Source of the DNA: a virus
DNA length: 64,000 bases
Reading direction: 5' to 3' (one strand)
IMG/VR virus record: IMGVR_UViG_3300027741_000030
Coordinates: 51,656 to 115,655 of that record
Shown here piece after piece: positions 8,899-16,885 of this stretch (the first letter of the stretch is position 1; every line of letters starts with the position of its first letter). Position numbers and translations under genes: made by a program. Below the pieces are notes generated by a model. It was not told the origin of the DNA, searched no databases, and saw only the letters and a program-made list of their open reading frames with translations.

Positions 8899-10095
8899 AT
8901 GAGCACAGTTCCTAATCAACACGGATTGCATTTTCCAAACTACACGGATTCTCCAGACGTGCCTAAAGACCTGTCGCTACTAGCTAAAGATATTGCAGAT
9001 CTTATTGATGCTAACCCTGGACCGCAAGGTGAAGTTGGCCCAGCAAACTCTCTTGATGTAATTGCAACAAACACAATTACAGCAGGCCTAAATGCATCTG
9101 TAACAATTTCAGGAACAGCTCCATCACAACATTTAACGTTTAACATTCCCAAAGGACAAGATGGTGTGTTAGGTGGTCCAGGACCATCAAATGTTTTAAC
9201 AATAGGAACAGTAACTTCGGGAGCAACAGCAAGCGCATCAATTACTGGAACATCTCCATCTCAAATTTTAAATTTAATTTTACCGATAGGTCCCACAGGA
9301 TCAACTGGCGCAACAGGAGCGCAAGGAGCAAAAGGAGATGCAGCAGCAACTATAGCCGTAAACTCCACTACAACAGGAGCTGCAGGAACAAGTGCATCTG
9401 TAACAAATTCTGGAACATCAAGCAATGTTTTATTAAACTTTACAATTCCAAGAGGAGCAACTGGAGCAACTGGAGCAACTGGAGCGCAGGGTCCTACTGG
9501 AGTTGATGGAGCAACTCCAAGCATAGATCCAATATCATTAAGAATTGGTCTTATGTCACCAAATACATCCTCAACTGGAGTTAACTCAAACTGGTATCCA
9601 TTTTCTACAAACTTATATTCTTTAGGAAAAGATACATCTGATGGTGGACCAGCAAGATATTGGAAAGATATTTTTTCTAATGGAACAATAAGAGCAGCAT
9701 CTGTTATTGCAACAGGAAACATGTACATAAATACATCTACAGTAGTTACATCAGATGAAAATTTAAAAAATACAATAGCTCCATCTAATCTAGGTCTTAA
9801 TTTTATTAACTTGTTAAATCCAGTAAGCTACAAGTTTAATGTTGGCGGAATAAATTATTCAGTAGATGAAGATGGCAATCAAGTTGAGACTGCAGTTCCA
9901 GGTAATAGAACTCATTATGGCCTTATAGCTCAGGAAGTTAAAGAATCTCTAGACAGTTTAAATATTGAAGATTTTGGCGGATGGGTTCAAAAAGAAGATA
10001 AAACTCAAGCTTTGAGATATGAAGAATTTATAGCGCCATTAATTAAAGCAGTACAAGAACTTTCAGCGAGAGTACAAGCTTTAGAAGAAAAGTAG
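8899..10095 (+). CDS. Collagen-like fibre with S74 intramolecular chaperone
   Basis: This 398-residue fibre protein has short Gly-X-Y collagen-like runs (GPTGSTGATGAQGAKGD near residue 132, and GATGATGATGAQGPTGVDG near 190) separated by beta-rich spacers that repeat (SVTISGTAPSQHLTFNIPKG and similar). The C-terminal domain, from about residue 280, is a peptidase S74 (endosialidase-type) chaperone. Its S285-D-x-x-x-K290 catalytic pair is followed by GLNFINLLNPVSYKF and HYGLIAQEVKESL, and a helix ends the protein. S74 domains trimerise the fibre and then cleave themselves off before the Ser, which would release about 114 residues. The start is ATG with no ribosome site, consistent with a leaderless message. 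Confidence 0.85.
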   Translation: MSTVPNQHGLHFPNYTDSPDVPKDLSLLAKDIADLIDANPGPQGEVGPANSLDVIATNTITAGLNASVTISGTAPSQHLTFNIPKGQDGVLGGPGPSNVLTIGTVTSGATASASITGTSPSQILNLILPIGPTGSTGATGAQGAKGDAAATIAVNSTTTGAAGTSASVTNSGTSSNVLLNFTIPRGATGATGATGAQGPTGVDGATPSIDPISLRIGLMSPNTSSTGVNSNWYPFSTNLYSLGKDTSDGGPARYWKDIFSNGTIRAASVIATGNMYINTSTVVTSDENLKNTIAPSNLGLNFINLLNPVSYKFNVGGINYSVDEDGNQVETAVPGNRTHYGLIAQEVKESLDSLNIEDFGGWVQKEDKTQALRYEEFIAPLIKAVQELSARVQALEEK

Positions 10096-10101
10096 GTAAA
10101 G

Positions 10102-11907
10102 ATGTCATATAAGAATGCGGTCTTAAATGATCATCCAAATTCATTTTACCTTTTAGACGAAGTAAGATCTGGAACAGTAGGATCATACTCTGGAATTATT
10201 TCTCAGTTTGCAACATATCAAGATTTAAAAGATAGCGGTATTACATATTCTGCATTAAGCGGATTACCAATTATCGACTATTCAGGAAACATAAATAATG
10301 GATATGCAATAAGCACATCAAGCAAAGAACTTATGCCATTAGTGCCAGGAAGCATAAGAGGCACACAAGTTCTTGAGCAAACAATAGTTGCATTTAGTCC
10401 AAAAGGAATAGCAACAAAATATTTTAACGATAATTCTTTTAGCATAGAGGCCTGGGCAGTTTTGCCAAGCTATGATGTAGACGCTACAATTGTCGCAGAC
10501 CCAGACCTGGGAATTGGAATATTTTATGAAAACGGAAACATAGTATTTAAAGTAGGAGATATACAGACTAGCTATACCGTATCAAATTCAAGATCAAAAT
10601 ATATTGTTGCATTATTTGAAAACAGATCTATATCCCTTTATATTGATGGTGTAATTGTTGATAAGCAACCAACCAACAATTATAAATTTACAAATGAATA
10701 TATTAATTTTATAAGCAGCACATCAGAGGAACAGCTGGTTATAGACTCTGTAGCGTTTTATAAATTTGCCCTTTCTCAATCTCAAATAAACAATCATTAT
10801 AATGAAGGCATAAAAGAAATAAAGTACTCTCAAATAGTAAATCTTGATAACGGATATTTGTTTAGCATGAATGTAGAGCCAATTAAACCAAAATTTAAAT
10901 ACTCTTATCCAGAATCAAAATCATGGAGAGAGATTTATGGAGATAATGTGTCTATAGCAGATGACGGATCATACCTTTATTTTAAAAAAACTTTAGACTC
11001 TGCAACCTCAGAATTTTCTTTTATAGATTCTTTTATTGTTCCAAATTATTTAAACTTAACAACATCTCAAATTTATTGGGAATATGATGTTGACGGAATA
11101 TCAGTAGAAGTCAGCACCAACGGATCTAACTGGCAAGAATGCCAAAATGGAAACCCATTGCCATATTTTAATAAAAATGAAAATCTGTTTTCAGATTTGC
11201 TTTATTTGAGAGTTACAATTTCATCAGCTGATACAACAAAATATTTGCCAATATTAAAAAGCTTAGAAATTTTGTTCTTTAGTTCAAAAAATTTTTACAG
11301 CGATAACTCAGGCTACTATTTATCTTCAGACTATGACTATTCACTTCCTAAAAAAAATAATAGAATTTTAGCATACGATAAAAATAATGGTTTACGCATG
11401 TACAGCGGCCATGGATTTTATTTAAATAATGTGCCCTCAATTAAAACAGTTGAAATGATATTTACTCCAAGATATTCAGAAAACGTTCTTGTTTCTGCTA
11501 CGTCAAAAATATACGAGTGGAACCAGGCTGGAACTATAACAAAGTCAGGAATTGCCTCAATATATGTAAATGGTATAGATCAAACAAACAGTACAAATAT
11601 ATGGGATTTTATATCTCCAGATTTGCCACATCATGTGGTTATAACATTTTCTTCTCAGGCCACAAATCTTAAATTTAATCAAAATCAATCAGATTCCAAG
11701 TCTGGTTTAGGACACATGTATAACAATCTTGCTATATACCCAGACGAGCTTGGGGAATATAATACATTAAATCATTATACGCTTTATACAAATAGAATAG
11801 TAAATTCAATTAACGACACCTCATTAACAATATCAGAAAGCACATCAGGTAACGATTCTACGTCTGTCAGATTGATTTTAATACAGCCAGAAGCCATAAG
11901 TATATAA
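10102..11907 (+). CDS. Lectin-like (concanavalin/LamG) tail protein
   Basis: This 601-residue protein begins YKNAVLNDHPNSFYLLDE, a motif seen at the head of LamG/concanavalin-fold phage surface proteins. Residues about 110-235 read as one LamG domain (FSIEAWAVLP, IVFKVGDIQ, SLYIDGVIVDKQ, IDSVAFYKFALSQSQINNHYNEG). Residues about 440-580 look like a second one (TVEMIFTPRY...IASIYVNGIDQ...LAIYPDELG). Such domains bind carbohydrate, so a host-surface binding role on the virion is likely. It starts 6 bases after the S74 fibre gene with a weak site (AGGTAAAG), so it is probably co-transcribed with it. Confidence 0.7.
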   Translation: MSYKNAVLNDHPNSFYLLDEVRSGTVGSYSGIISQFATYQDLKDSGITYSALSGLPIIDYSGNINNGYAISTSSKELMPLVPGSIRGTQVLEQTIVAFSPKGIATKYFNDNSFSIEAWAVLPSYDVDATIVADPDLGIGIFYENGNIVFKVGDIQTSYTVSNSRSKYIVALFENRSISLYIDGVIVDKQPTNNYKFTNEYINFISSTSEEQLVIDSVAFYKFALSQSQINNHYNEGIKEIKYSQIVNLDNGYLFSMNVEPIKPKFKYSYPESKSWREIYGDNVSIADDGSYLYFKKTLDSATSEFSFIDSFIVPNYLNLTTSQIYWEYDVDGISVEVSTNGSNWQECQNGNPLPYFNKNENLFSDLLYLRVTISSADTTKYLPILKSLEILFFSSKNFYSDNSGYYLSSDYDYSLPKKNNRILAYDKNNGLRMYSGHGFYLNNVPSIKTVEMIFTPRYSENVLVSATSKIYEWNQAGTITKSGIASIYVNGIDQTNSTNIWDFISPDLPHHVVITFSSQATNLKFNQNQSDSKSGLGHMYNNLAIYPDELGEYNTLNHYTLYTNRIVNSINDTSLTISESTSGNDSTSVRLILIQPEAISI

Positions 11908-11932
11908 ATTTGTCACAAGCTCAGACAAAATC

Positions 11933-11961
11933 TGGACTTTAGCTACAACTAATGGTATGAT
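11933..11961 (+). promoter_or_regulatory. Possible promoter before the head module
   Basis: TGGTATGAT (11953-11961) is an extended -10, with TGGACT (11933-11938) 17 bases upstream. The -10 ends eight bases before the ATG at 11970, which has no ribosome site, so the mRNA would be nearly leaderless. The match is weaker than at 8884. Confidence 0.4.
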
Positions 11962-11969
11962 TATGGTCT

Positions 11970-12308
11970 ATGGATATCTTAAACAAAAATACTAAAATTA
12001 TTGAAGAAACCACCCTAGGGATATATGTGTGGGAAATGCCTGACGGCAGATGGATTGGAGACGACGATGGCAACTTTCTTTCGATCACGTCCAAAAAAGG
12101 TAATAGATCCAGAATCGATGCTTTGGCTAGAGAAGTTCGCTCGTTTGGTATATATGAGGGCAATCCCAAGTTCCTTTCAGGGCGTAGAAAAATTGACGAC
12201 GAAGAGTTTGAGCATCAAAACGAAAGACTCAAGTGGGGACTCACACCAGATCCTTTAGATATTGGTGTTTACAAAGACGCAATGCTTAGGGATGGTAAGG
12301 TTCAATGA
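11970..12308 (+). CDS. Hypothetical protein upstream of portal
   Basis: This 112-residue, highly charged protein has no recognisable enzyme motif. Its N-terminal half reads as a small beta unit (LGIYVWEMPDGRWIGDDDGNFLSI) and its C-terminal half as helical and polar. It overlaps the portal gene by four bases (ATGA), so the two are translationally coupled and it probably belongs to head assembly or packaging. It begins the head module behind a weak extended -10 promoter. No function is assigned. Confidence 0.6.
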   Translation: MDILNKNTKIIEETTLGIYVWEMPDGRWIGDDDGNFLSITSKKGNRSRIDALAREVRSFGIYEGNPKFLSGRRKIDDEEFEHQNERLKWGLTPDPLDIGVYKDAMLRDGKVQ

Positions 12309-13891
12309 GAGCTGAATATATTGAAGATGATGAAACCTCATCAAATACTATAGATATTTCAAACAGTGCAGATTGGTTTCATTTTCAAAAATCTGAAGAG
12401 CATGACGACCCATTTAAAATTAGTCTAGATGAAATTAAAAAGCTTCGTGGCCTAGGCACCAACTTTAAAAGAAAAATAAACCGTGACTTCTCAAAAGCCT
12501 TTGTTGGAAAAGAAGGGGTAGCAACACAACAAAATTTATTGCAGCAGGCAATCAGCGGATATGCATTATTTGATTTAGTTGAGCCAACCTACAATCTTGA
12601 ATATCTTTCAAAAATATATGAAATATCAACATATAACTATGCAGCAATTAATGCAAAGGTTTCAAATATTGTTGGATTAGGATATACGTTTGCAGAAACA
12701 CCTAAAGCAAAAGATGCAATGGATCAGATTACTGATGACAAACAGCTTGAAAGAGCTCGTACAAAAATAAATAGAATTAAGAATGGCTTAGATCAATGGC
12801 TTGATGATTGTAACGAAGAAGAGTCATTTACAGAAACCCTTATAAAGGCTTACACAGACCTTGAGGCCACAGGAAACGGGTACATTGAGATAGGACGTAC
12901 AACGGGTGGAGATATAGGCTACATCGGTCATATACCAGCTAAAACAATGCGTGTGCGTAGATTCCGTGACGGCTTTATTCAATTGCTTTATGGCAAGGCT
13001 GTATTCTTCCGTAACTTTGGAGACCTAGAAACGCCTAGCCCGATTGCTGGCCAAGAAGACAGACCAAATGAGATTATTCATTTAAAGAAATATACACCAA
13101 TGAATAACTATTATGGTGTTCCAGATATTATTGCAGCACAGCAAGCTTTAGCAGGAAATGAATTTGCAGGAAGATATAACCTTGATTACTTTGAAAACAA
13201 AGCGGTTCCAAGATATATTATTACAGTTAAGGGAGCAAAGCTTTCTCCAGAGTCAGAAAGAAAATTACTTGAGTTTTTTCAGGTCGGCTTAAAAGGAAAG
13301 AATCACAGATCTCTTTACATTCCACTTCCAGCGGATACACCAGACTCAAAGACTGAATTTAAGATGGAGCCAATTGAGGCGGGAGAGCAAGAGTCCTCAT
13401 TTAACATCTATCGTAAAACAAATAGAGATGAAATCCTTTTAGCTCATCGTGTTCCTATTAATAAAATTGGAACTCCTGAAGGTGTTAATTTAGCTGTAGC
13501 AAGAGATGCGGACAAGACATTTAAAGAGCAGGTTTGTCGTCCAGCACAAGATAGACTAGAAAAGAAATTAAACTATTTAATTGCAGAAAAAACAGATGTT
13601 GTCGAATTAAAGTTTAATGAGCTAAGCCTTACAGACGAAATAACTCAAAGCCAGATAGATGAGATTTATTTAAGAATGCAGGTTATTACTCCTAACGAAG
13701 TAAGAATTAGAAAAAATATGATTCCTAGAGATGGTGGAGATGAAGTCGTTGAATTAAAACCTCAGCAGGCGGCAGACCAACAGGCCAAATCTACTGGAAA
13801 TAAAACTAGAGACCAACAAAGAGCTTCAAATGCCCCAGATAAAAATGGGGAAGGTAGAAATGCCAAGGGAGATGGTCCAAAAGTCAAATAA
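12305..13891 (+). CDS. Portal protein
   Basis: This 528-residue protein matches the PBSX/HK97-like portal style. It has an N-terminal arm, then a core with NYAAINAKVSNIVGLGYTF (about 118-136), IGYIGHIPAKTMRVRR (about 204-219), the FF/GD loop and IIHLKKYTPMNNYYGVPDIIAAQQAL (about 257-282), which is the typical portal signature of a surface loop followed by a long helix. It then has the stem FNIYRKTNRDEILLAHRVP. The C-terminal 60 residues are polar and low-complexity (EVVELKPQQAADQQAK...). As a dodecameric portal it would sit at one capsid vertex and thread DNA. It lies just before the protease and capsid genes, as usual, but about 41 kb from the large terminase. Confidence 0.88.
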   Translation: MRAEYIEDDETSSNTIDISNSADWFHFQKSEEHDDPFKISLDEIKKLRGLGTNFKRKINRDFSKAFVGKEGVATQQNLLQQAISGYALFDLVEPTYNLEYLSKIYEISTYNYAAINAKVSNIVGLGYTFAETPKAKDAMDQITDDKQLERARTKINRIKNGLDQWLDDCNEEESFTETLIKAYTDLEATGNGYIEIGRTTGGDIGYIGHIPAKTMRVRRFRDGFIQLLYGKAVFFRNFGDLETPSPIAGQEDRPNEIIHLKKYTPMNNYYGVPDIIAAQQALAGNEFAGRYNLDYFENKAVPRYIITVKGAKLSPESERKLLEFFQVGLKGKNHRSLYIPLPADTPDSKTEFKMEPIEAGEQESSFNIYRKTNRDEILLAHRVPINKIGTPEGVNLAVARDADKTFKEQVCRPAQDRLEKKLNYLIAEKTDVVELKFNELSLTDEITQSQIDEIYLRMQVITPNEVRIRKNMIPRDGGDEVVELKPQQAADQQAKSTGNKTRDQQRASNAPDKNGEGRNAKGDGPKVK

Positions 13892-13908
13892 GTTTAATCG
13901 ACTGTTAT

Positions 13909-13937
13909 TTGCTTTATATGATATAAGACTATAAAAT
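13909..13937 (+). promoter_or_regulatory. Promoter for protease/scaffold/capsid
   Basis: TTGCTT (13909-13914) and TAAAAT (13932-13937) are separated by 17 bases, the same pair of hexamers as the tail-tube promoter at 19578. The -10 ends seven bases before the ATG at 13945 and no ribosome site is visible, so the message may be leaderless. Confidence 0.5.
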
Positions 13938-13944
13938 TAAGCAT

Positions 13945-15300
13945 ATGAACATCGAAAAGTCGCATTGGTCCAGCGATGGAGAAAACCTCCATCTCTCAGT
14001 TCCATTTACAAAAGTTAATCGTGAGACCAGAACCGTGTCTGGTTTTGCTACGCTAGATAATGTTGATCAAACAGGTGACGTTGTAACTGCAGAAGCAAGT
14101 CTAAAAGCATTTGAAAATTTTAGAGGAAATCTTCGTGAGATGCACCAGTCAATTGCAGTTGGTAAAGTAGTTTCATTTAAGCCTGAAACATACTACGATC
14201 AAAAGTCTCAAACATTTTATAATGGAGTTTACGTAACATCTTACATTTCAAAGGGTGCACAAGATACTTGGGAAAAAGTTCTTGACGGCACTCTTTCTGG
14301 TTTTTCAATCGGCGGAAAAATTAAAGAGTCAGACAATGAAGTTAACAAAGCTACAGGTGAAGCAGTAAGATTTATTAAAGATTATGATTTAGTAGAACTT
14401 TCAATTGTAGATTCGCCAGCAAACGAACTATGTAATATCTTTTCAATTGAAAAGGTTGGCGGAAAAATGGTTTATAAAGGTTTAGCAACTCAAGTTGTTA
14501 CAGAAAATATTTTTTATTGCGAAGAAAGCGATTCTGTATTTATGTCTACAGAAAAAACTTTTGAATCACCAGTATCAGGAAAACCAGCCACGCTAATTGG
14601 TTGGGTAGAAAGTTCTGATATTAATAAATCAAAAGAAATAAATAAAATTCTTGCTTCATTTAAGAAGTCAAGATTACCGTTGCCTGAAACACAATTAGCA
14701 AAACAGGCAAACGTAGAAGGAGGTAATAAAATGTCACATCATGATGAGAATGTTGTAGATGCTCCAGTAGCAGAAGCAGCAATCGTTGAAGAGACACCAG
14801 TTGCAGAAGCAGTAGAAGCTCCAGCAGCAGATGAATCAAACGTCAATCTTTTTGACAAGTCATTAGAAACTACTGATGTAGTTGCTGATGAAACCTCTGC
14901 CGACAACGTTGAAAAAGCAGCCGATACAGTAGAAGTTATGGTTGATGAACCTGATTTTGCAAAGATGTTAGGCGATCTAAAAGGCTTTTTCGCAGACACA
15001 CTCACAAAAGCTACAGAAGCTAATGCTGCACAAGTTACAGAAATTAAAACATCTGTAGAAGCTTTCAGCAAGAGCGTTGACGATAGAATTTTTGAGTTGG
15101 CAGAAAAGCACAGCGCACTTAGTGATGCTGTTGCAGAAATAAAGGGCACCATCGATGGTGTTCAAAAGCGTGTAGATGCCGTAGAAGGCGAAACCGCAAT
15201 TAAGAAGTCCTCTGACCTTGGCGGGTCTGAGGTTTTTACTAAATCAAAATCAAAATGGTCTGGAGCTTTCCTCGGTTCCGTAAATGAAATCTTTAACTAA
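13945..15300 (+). CDS. Prohead protease (XkdF/S78-like) fused to scaffold
   Basis: This 451-residue protein has an N-terminal serine protease domain (about 1-170) of the XkdF type: GFATLDNVDQTGDVV at 33-47, the likely catalytic H67 (REMHQ), GTLSGFSIGG at 115-124, and S153 in LVELSIVDSPANEL. A linker domain follows (170-260). The part from residue 263 on is acidic and Ala/Glu/Val-rich with a helical region (DFAKMLGDLKGFFADTLTKA...), as expected of a scaffolding domain. It would cleave scaffold and capsid N-termini during maturation. A second, internal start at residue 263 is described separately. The gene precedes the major capsid gene by 21 bases. Confidence 0.82.
   Translation: MNIEKSHWSSDGENLHLSVPFTKVNRETRTVSGFATLDNVDQTGDVVTAEASLKAFENFRGNLREMHQSIAVGKVVSFKPETYYDQKSQTFYNGVYVTSYISKGAQDTWEKVLDGTLSGFSIGGKIKESDNEVNKATGEAVRFIKDYDLVELSIVDSPANELCNIFSIEKVGGKMVYKGLATQVVTENIFYCEESDSVFMSTEKTFESPVSGKPATLIGWVESSDINKSKEINKILASFKKSRLPLPETQLAKQANVEGGNKMSHHDENVVDAPVAEAAIVEETPVAEAVEAPAADESNVNLFDKSLETTDVVADETSADNVEKAADTVEVMVDEPDFAKMLGDLKGFFADTLTKATEANAAQVTEIKTSVEAFSKSVDDRIFELAEKHSALSDAVAEIKGTIDGVQKRVDAVEGETAIKKSSDLGGSEVFTKSKSKWSGAFLGSVNEIFN
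14731..15300 (+). CDS. Nested in-frame scaffold protein
   Basis: Inside the protease gene, a near-perfect ribosome site AGAAGGAGGT (14715-14724) lies six bases before an in-frame ATG at 14731. It is among the strongest sites in the window, whereas the full gene's own start has none. Translation from here gives a 189-residue acidic, Ala-rich, helical protein identical to the C-terminal scaffold domain of the fusion. In lambda (C/Nu3) and related phages the scaffold is made in excess from just such a nested start. The start site is seen in the sequence; the product is inferred. Confidence 0.75.
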   Translation: MSHHDENVVDAPVAEAAIVEETPVAEAVEAPAADESNVNLFDKSLETTDVVADETSADNVEKAADTVEVMVDEPDFAKMLGDLKGFFADTLTKATEANAAQVTEIKTSVEAFSKSVDDRIFELAEKHSALSDAVAEIKGTIDGVQKRVDAVEGETAIKKSSDLGGSEVFTKSKSKWSGAFLGSVNEIFN

Positions 15301-15321
15301 AATAAGGTAGGTGAAATAAAA

Positions 15322-16371
15322 ATGAGTAATGAATTATTAGAAAAGGCCGCAGCAGCAGGTACAACAGTATCAACTGGCTTTGGCTCAACAACTGGTGGTT
15401 CAGGCGTACACGTTGCTTCAGAAAATGGCAACGGTGGACTTCTAAACCCAGAACAATCAGCACGATTCTTGGACTATATGTTCGATGCTACCGTAATTGG
15501 TAAAGTTGCACGTACTGTCCGAATGAAAGCTGACACAACAGAGATTGATCGTATGTCTATTGGTGAGAAGCTTGTAAAGCTTGCATCAGAAGGCGAGAAC
15601 ACAGCTGCTAACAGCGGTGTAACTTTCTCAAAAATCTCTCTTACAACAAGAAAACTTCGCATGGATTGGGAACTTTCAACAGAGTCTCTAGAAGACAACA
15701 TTGAAGGTGCTGATCTTGAAGATCACATTGCCAGAATGATGGCAACACAGGCAGGTAACGACATTGAAGATGTTATCCTAAACGGAGATACATCACTTTC
15801 AAGCGATGCTCTTTACAAGTCATTTGACGGTGCAGTTAAGAAGGCAAAGACATACGGTCACGTAGTTGATGCAGCAGGTGCGGGAATTTCTCGTGCAGTA
15901 TTTAACTCAGCACTTAAGGCACTCCCACGTAAGTACAAGCAGCGTCGTACAGACCTTCGCTTCCTTTCAGGATCAAACTTGATCCAAGATTACCTATACT
16001 CTAACTCACAGAACATTCAGAACGTTACTCCACAGGATATTGCTTCAGGCATCATCCGTGGTGATGTTCCAGTTCTTGGTGGTCCAGCAGGATATGTAGC
16101 TCCATACGCATTTGGTATTCCAATCGTTGAAGTTCCATTGCTTCCTGAGACACAGACAGGTACATATTCAAGCCCATCAGGTTCACATGGAGATATCCAC
16201 TTGACATTCCCAAATAACGTTGTTATTGGTATCAAGCGTGATGTAACTGTTTACCGTTTCTTCTGGCCACGTAAAGACTCAATTGAGTACACAATGTACA
16301 CAAGAGTTGGCGTACAGATTGAACAAGCTGATGCTTGGGTAGTCGTAAAGAACGTTAAGGTTGCTTCTTAA
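15322..16371 (+). CDS. Major capsid protein, HK97 fold
   Basis: The protein is 349 residues long. An N-terminal 40-residue Gly/Ser-rich arm precedes GGLLNPEQSARFLDYMFDATVIGKVARTVRM, a common opening of HK97-fold capsid proteins. Further motifs are TTRKLRMDWELSTESLEDNI (E-loop and spine-helix region), AGNDIEDVILNGD, the long P-domain helix region SRAVFNSALKALPRKYK and the C-terminal strand PRKDSIEYTMYTRVGVQI. Codon choice differs from neighbours: CGT/CGC for Arg, AAG for Lys, AAC and TTC are much more used, as expected for the most abundant phage protein. The ribosome site AGGTAGGTGA lies before the ATG, and a strong terminator follows. Confidence 0.9.
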   Translation: MSNELLEKAAAAGTTVSTGFGSTTGGSGVHVASENGNGGLLNPEQSARFLDYMFDATVIGKVARTVRMKADTTEIDRMSIGEKLVKLASEGENTAANSGVTFSKISLTTRKLRMDWELSTESLEDNIEGADLEDHIARMMATQAGNDIEDVILNGDTSLSSDALYKSFDGAVKKAKTYGHVVDAAGAGISRAVFNSALKALPRKYKQRRTDLRFLSGSNLIQDYLYSNSQNIQNVTPQDIASGIIRGDVPVLGGPAGYVAPYAFGIPIVEVPLLPETQTGTYSSPSGSHGDIHLTFPNNVVIGIKRDVTVYRFFWPRKDSIEYTMYTRVGVQIEQADAWVVVKNVKVAS

Positions 16372-16396
16372 TTAAATAAGAATTAACTACCGAAAG

Positions 16397-16422
16397 GCCC
16401 CCAATTAAATTTGGGGGCTTTT
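16397..16422 (+). terminator. Rho-independent terminator after capsid gene
   Basis: An 8-bp GC-rich stem GCCCCCAA / TTGGGGGC (16397-16404 with 16411-16418) closes a six-base loop and is followed by TTTT. It lies 25 bases after the capsid stop and directly in front of a new promoter, so capsid expression is separated from the connector genes. Confidence 0.85.
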
Positions 16423-16447
16423 CATTTTAATTTAACAATGCTATAAT
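16419..16447 (+). promoter_or_regulatory. Promoter for connector genes
   Basis: TGCTATAAT (16439-16447), a consensus extended -10, lies 17 bases after TTTTCA (16419-16424), which overlaps the T-tract of the capsid terminator. A strong ribosome site (AAGAGGAGAA) precedes the ATG at 16477. Confidence 0.65.
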
Positions 16448-16476
16448 TAAAGCACCTAGAAAGAGGAGAACTAAAT

Positions 16477-16869
16477 ATGTCATTTGACACATTAACAGTA
16501 GCTGAATTAAAGGAAATTGCAACCGAGTTTGCTGTAGACACAGAAGGTCTAAAAAATAAAAAAGACGTAATTGCTGCAATGGCAGAAGAAGGTGTAACAT
16601 ATTCCGTATATGCAAAAACACTAGAAGCAGTAGAAGCAGCAACAGAAGAAATTGAAGTTTTACCAAAATTTGACCCAAAAAATCAACCAGAGGATACAGT
16701 TTTGGTACGCATGACAAGAGCAAATTACAGATATGATGCTCATGGATATACGTTTACAGACAAACATCCATTTGTAGCAATGTCAGAAGAAGACGCTCAA
16801 TTAATCTTTGATACAGAGGAGGGTTTTCGTTTAGCGACACCAAAGGAAGTTCAAGACTTCTATAACTAA
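16477..16869 (+). CDS. Small head protein with SAP/HeH-like N-terminus
   Basis: In this 130-residue protein, residues 1-37 (LTVAELKEIATEFAVD...LKNKKDVIAAMAEEG) read as a two-helix HeH/SAP-type module often found in phage head proteins. The rest is a small acidic domain ending PFVAMSEEDAQLIFDTEEGFRLATPKEVQDFY. The location between capsid and connector genes suggests a capsid decoration, stabilising or completion protein. It has its own promoter, a terminator upstream and a good ribosome site. No enzymatic motif is visible. Confidence 0.6.
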   Translation: MSFDTLTVAELKEIATEFAVDTEGLKNKKDVIAAMAEEGVTYSVYAKTLEAVEAATEEIEVLPKFDPKNQPEDTVLVRMTRANYRYDAHGYTFTDKHPFVAMSEEDAQLIFDTEEGFRLATPKEVQDFYN

Positions 16870-16885
16870 ACGTTAACATAAGTTA

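Noticed and set aside
12025-12258. Alternative forward frame inside the pre-portal gene
   Set aside because: The frame at 11970 is longer, is coupled to the portal by ATGA and has sensible composition; the alternative starts at an internal ATG without a ribosome site.
14739-15152. Long reverse-strand open frame (137 codons) in the scaffold region
   Set aside because: It is the complement of an Ala/Glu/Val-rich coding region, giving a Ser/Ala-rich translation with no motif, start site or promoter. The forward frame has clear scaffold logic.
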